25,359 nt of DNA from JBQCHF01 sp051953655 (GTDB taxonomy: Bacteria; Actinomycetota; Actinomycetes; Motilibacterales; Motilibacteraceae). Shown here piece after piece: positions 25,185-25,359 of this stretch. A model generated the notes under the pieces. It saw only the letters and a list, made by a program, of their open reading frames with translations, did not search any database and was not told the DNA's origin. How positions within the stretch are numbered: the stretch's first letter is position 1; each line of letters opens with the position of its first letter. Position numbers and translations under genes: made by a program. The stretch covers positions 1 through 25,359 of the forward strand of contig JBQCIO010000233.1 of NCBI GenBank assembly GCA_051953655.1, given 5' to 3'.

Positions 25185-25359
25185 CGCGCTCCTGTCGTCG
25201 CTGCTGGTTGCCAGCGGGACCCTGGCGGGCGCGGGCACGCTGCGCAACTCGCCTCGCATCGGCGGCTGGCGGCGTCGGCGGGGAAGGTCGACGGCGCTGG
25301 TGACGGGAGGAGCCGGGCGGTGAGCCGGTCACGCGGCCGGCTGCAGGCCAGAAGATCGA
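25185..25359. other. Right-edge region upstream of the acyltransferase
   Basis: Apart from the acyltransferase ribosome binding site at 25189-25193, I see no gene, hairpin or promoter with enough support. It would be the region controlling the plsC-type gene and possibly valS. Confidence 0.3.

Noticed and set aside
24454..25332. Alternative longer frame overlapping the acyltransferase
   Set aside because: It is in another frame, is Arg/Pro-rich without motifs, and overlaps the gene that carries the HxxxxD and EGKL motifs.

Overview
The window is about 25 kb of very GC-rich, densely packed chromosome from an actinobacterium. The gene order fits Actinomycetia: valS-folC-DUF4233-ndk-mreBCD-mrdA-rodA-radical SAM pair-rne-rplU-rpmA. 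The composition and style would suit Geodermatophilales or relatives, but that placement is a guess from gene content and not a measured one. Almost everything reads on the minus strand. The exception is one three-gene operon on the plus strand.

Reading in the direction of transcription, from right to left: a PlsC-type acyltransferase (24468-25184) leads into valS, folC and a DUF4233 membrane protein. In many actinobacteria ndk and mreB come next. Here about 5.7 kb intervenes, carrying two divergent ABC-2 exporter operons, each with one ATPase and two different permeases. Operon A (minus, 14466-17085) is NodI/NodJ-like. Operon B (plus, 17234-19979) is a different ABC-2 subtype whose ATPase lacks the usual Q-loop glutamine. 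The shared promoter region between them contains strong, partly competing hairpins. The ndk-side boundary carries an almost perfect 44-bp palindrome followed by a second 26-bp palindrome.

After ndk comes the cell-elongation cluster mreB, mreC, mreD, mrdA (PBP2) and rodA, which together build lateral peptidoglycan. Then comes a conserved but uncharacterised pair, a B12-binding-type radical SAM protein (TIGR03960) and its DUF2344 partner (TIGR03936). A large RNase E/G with a roughly 465-residue low-complexity N-terminal extension follows, and finally rplU and rpmA for 50S proteins L21 and L27. The last 178 bases before the left edge hold hairpins and long C and G homopolymers but no gene. obgE, the usual next gene, is not visible.

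Regulatory signals I can support include a good candidate promoter for rplU-rpmA embedded in the hairpin after rne, a plausible mreB promoter whose spacer contains palindromes, and three TANNNT -10 elements placed 6-7 nt before start codons, suggesting leaderless mRNAs. Several strong GC hairpins sit at operon ends without U-tracts. There are no tRNA or rRNA genes, CRISPR arrays or transposases. The most noteworthy parts are the inserted double ABC module with its palindromes and the uncharacterised radical SAM pair. Nothing here is clearly a wholly new system.
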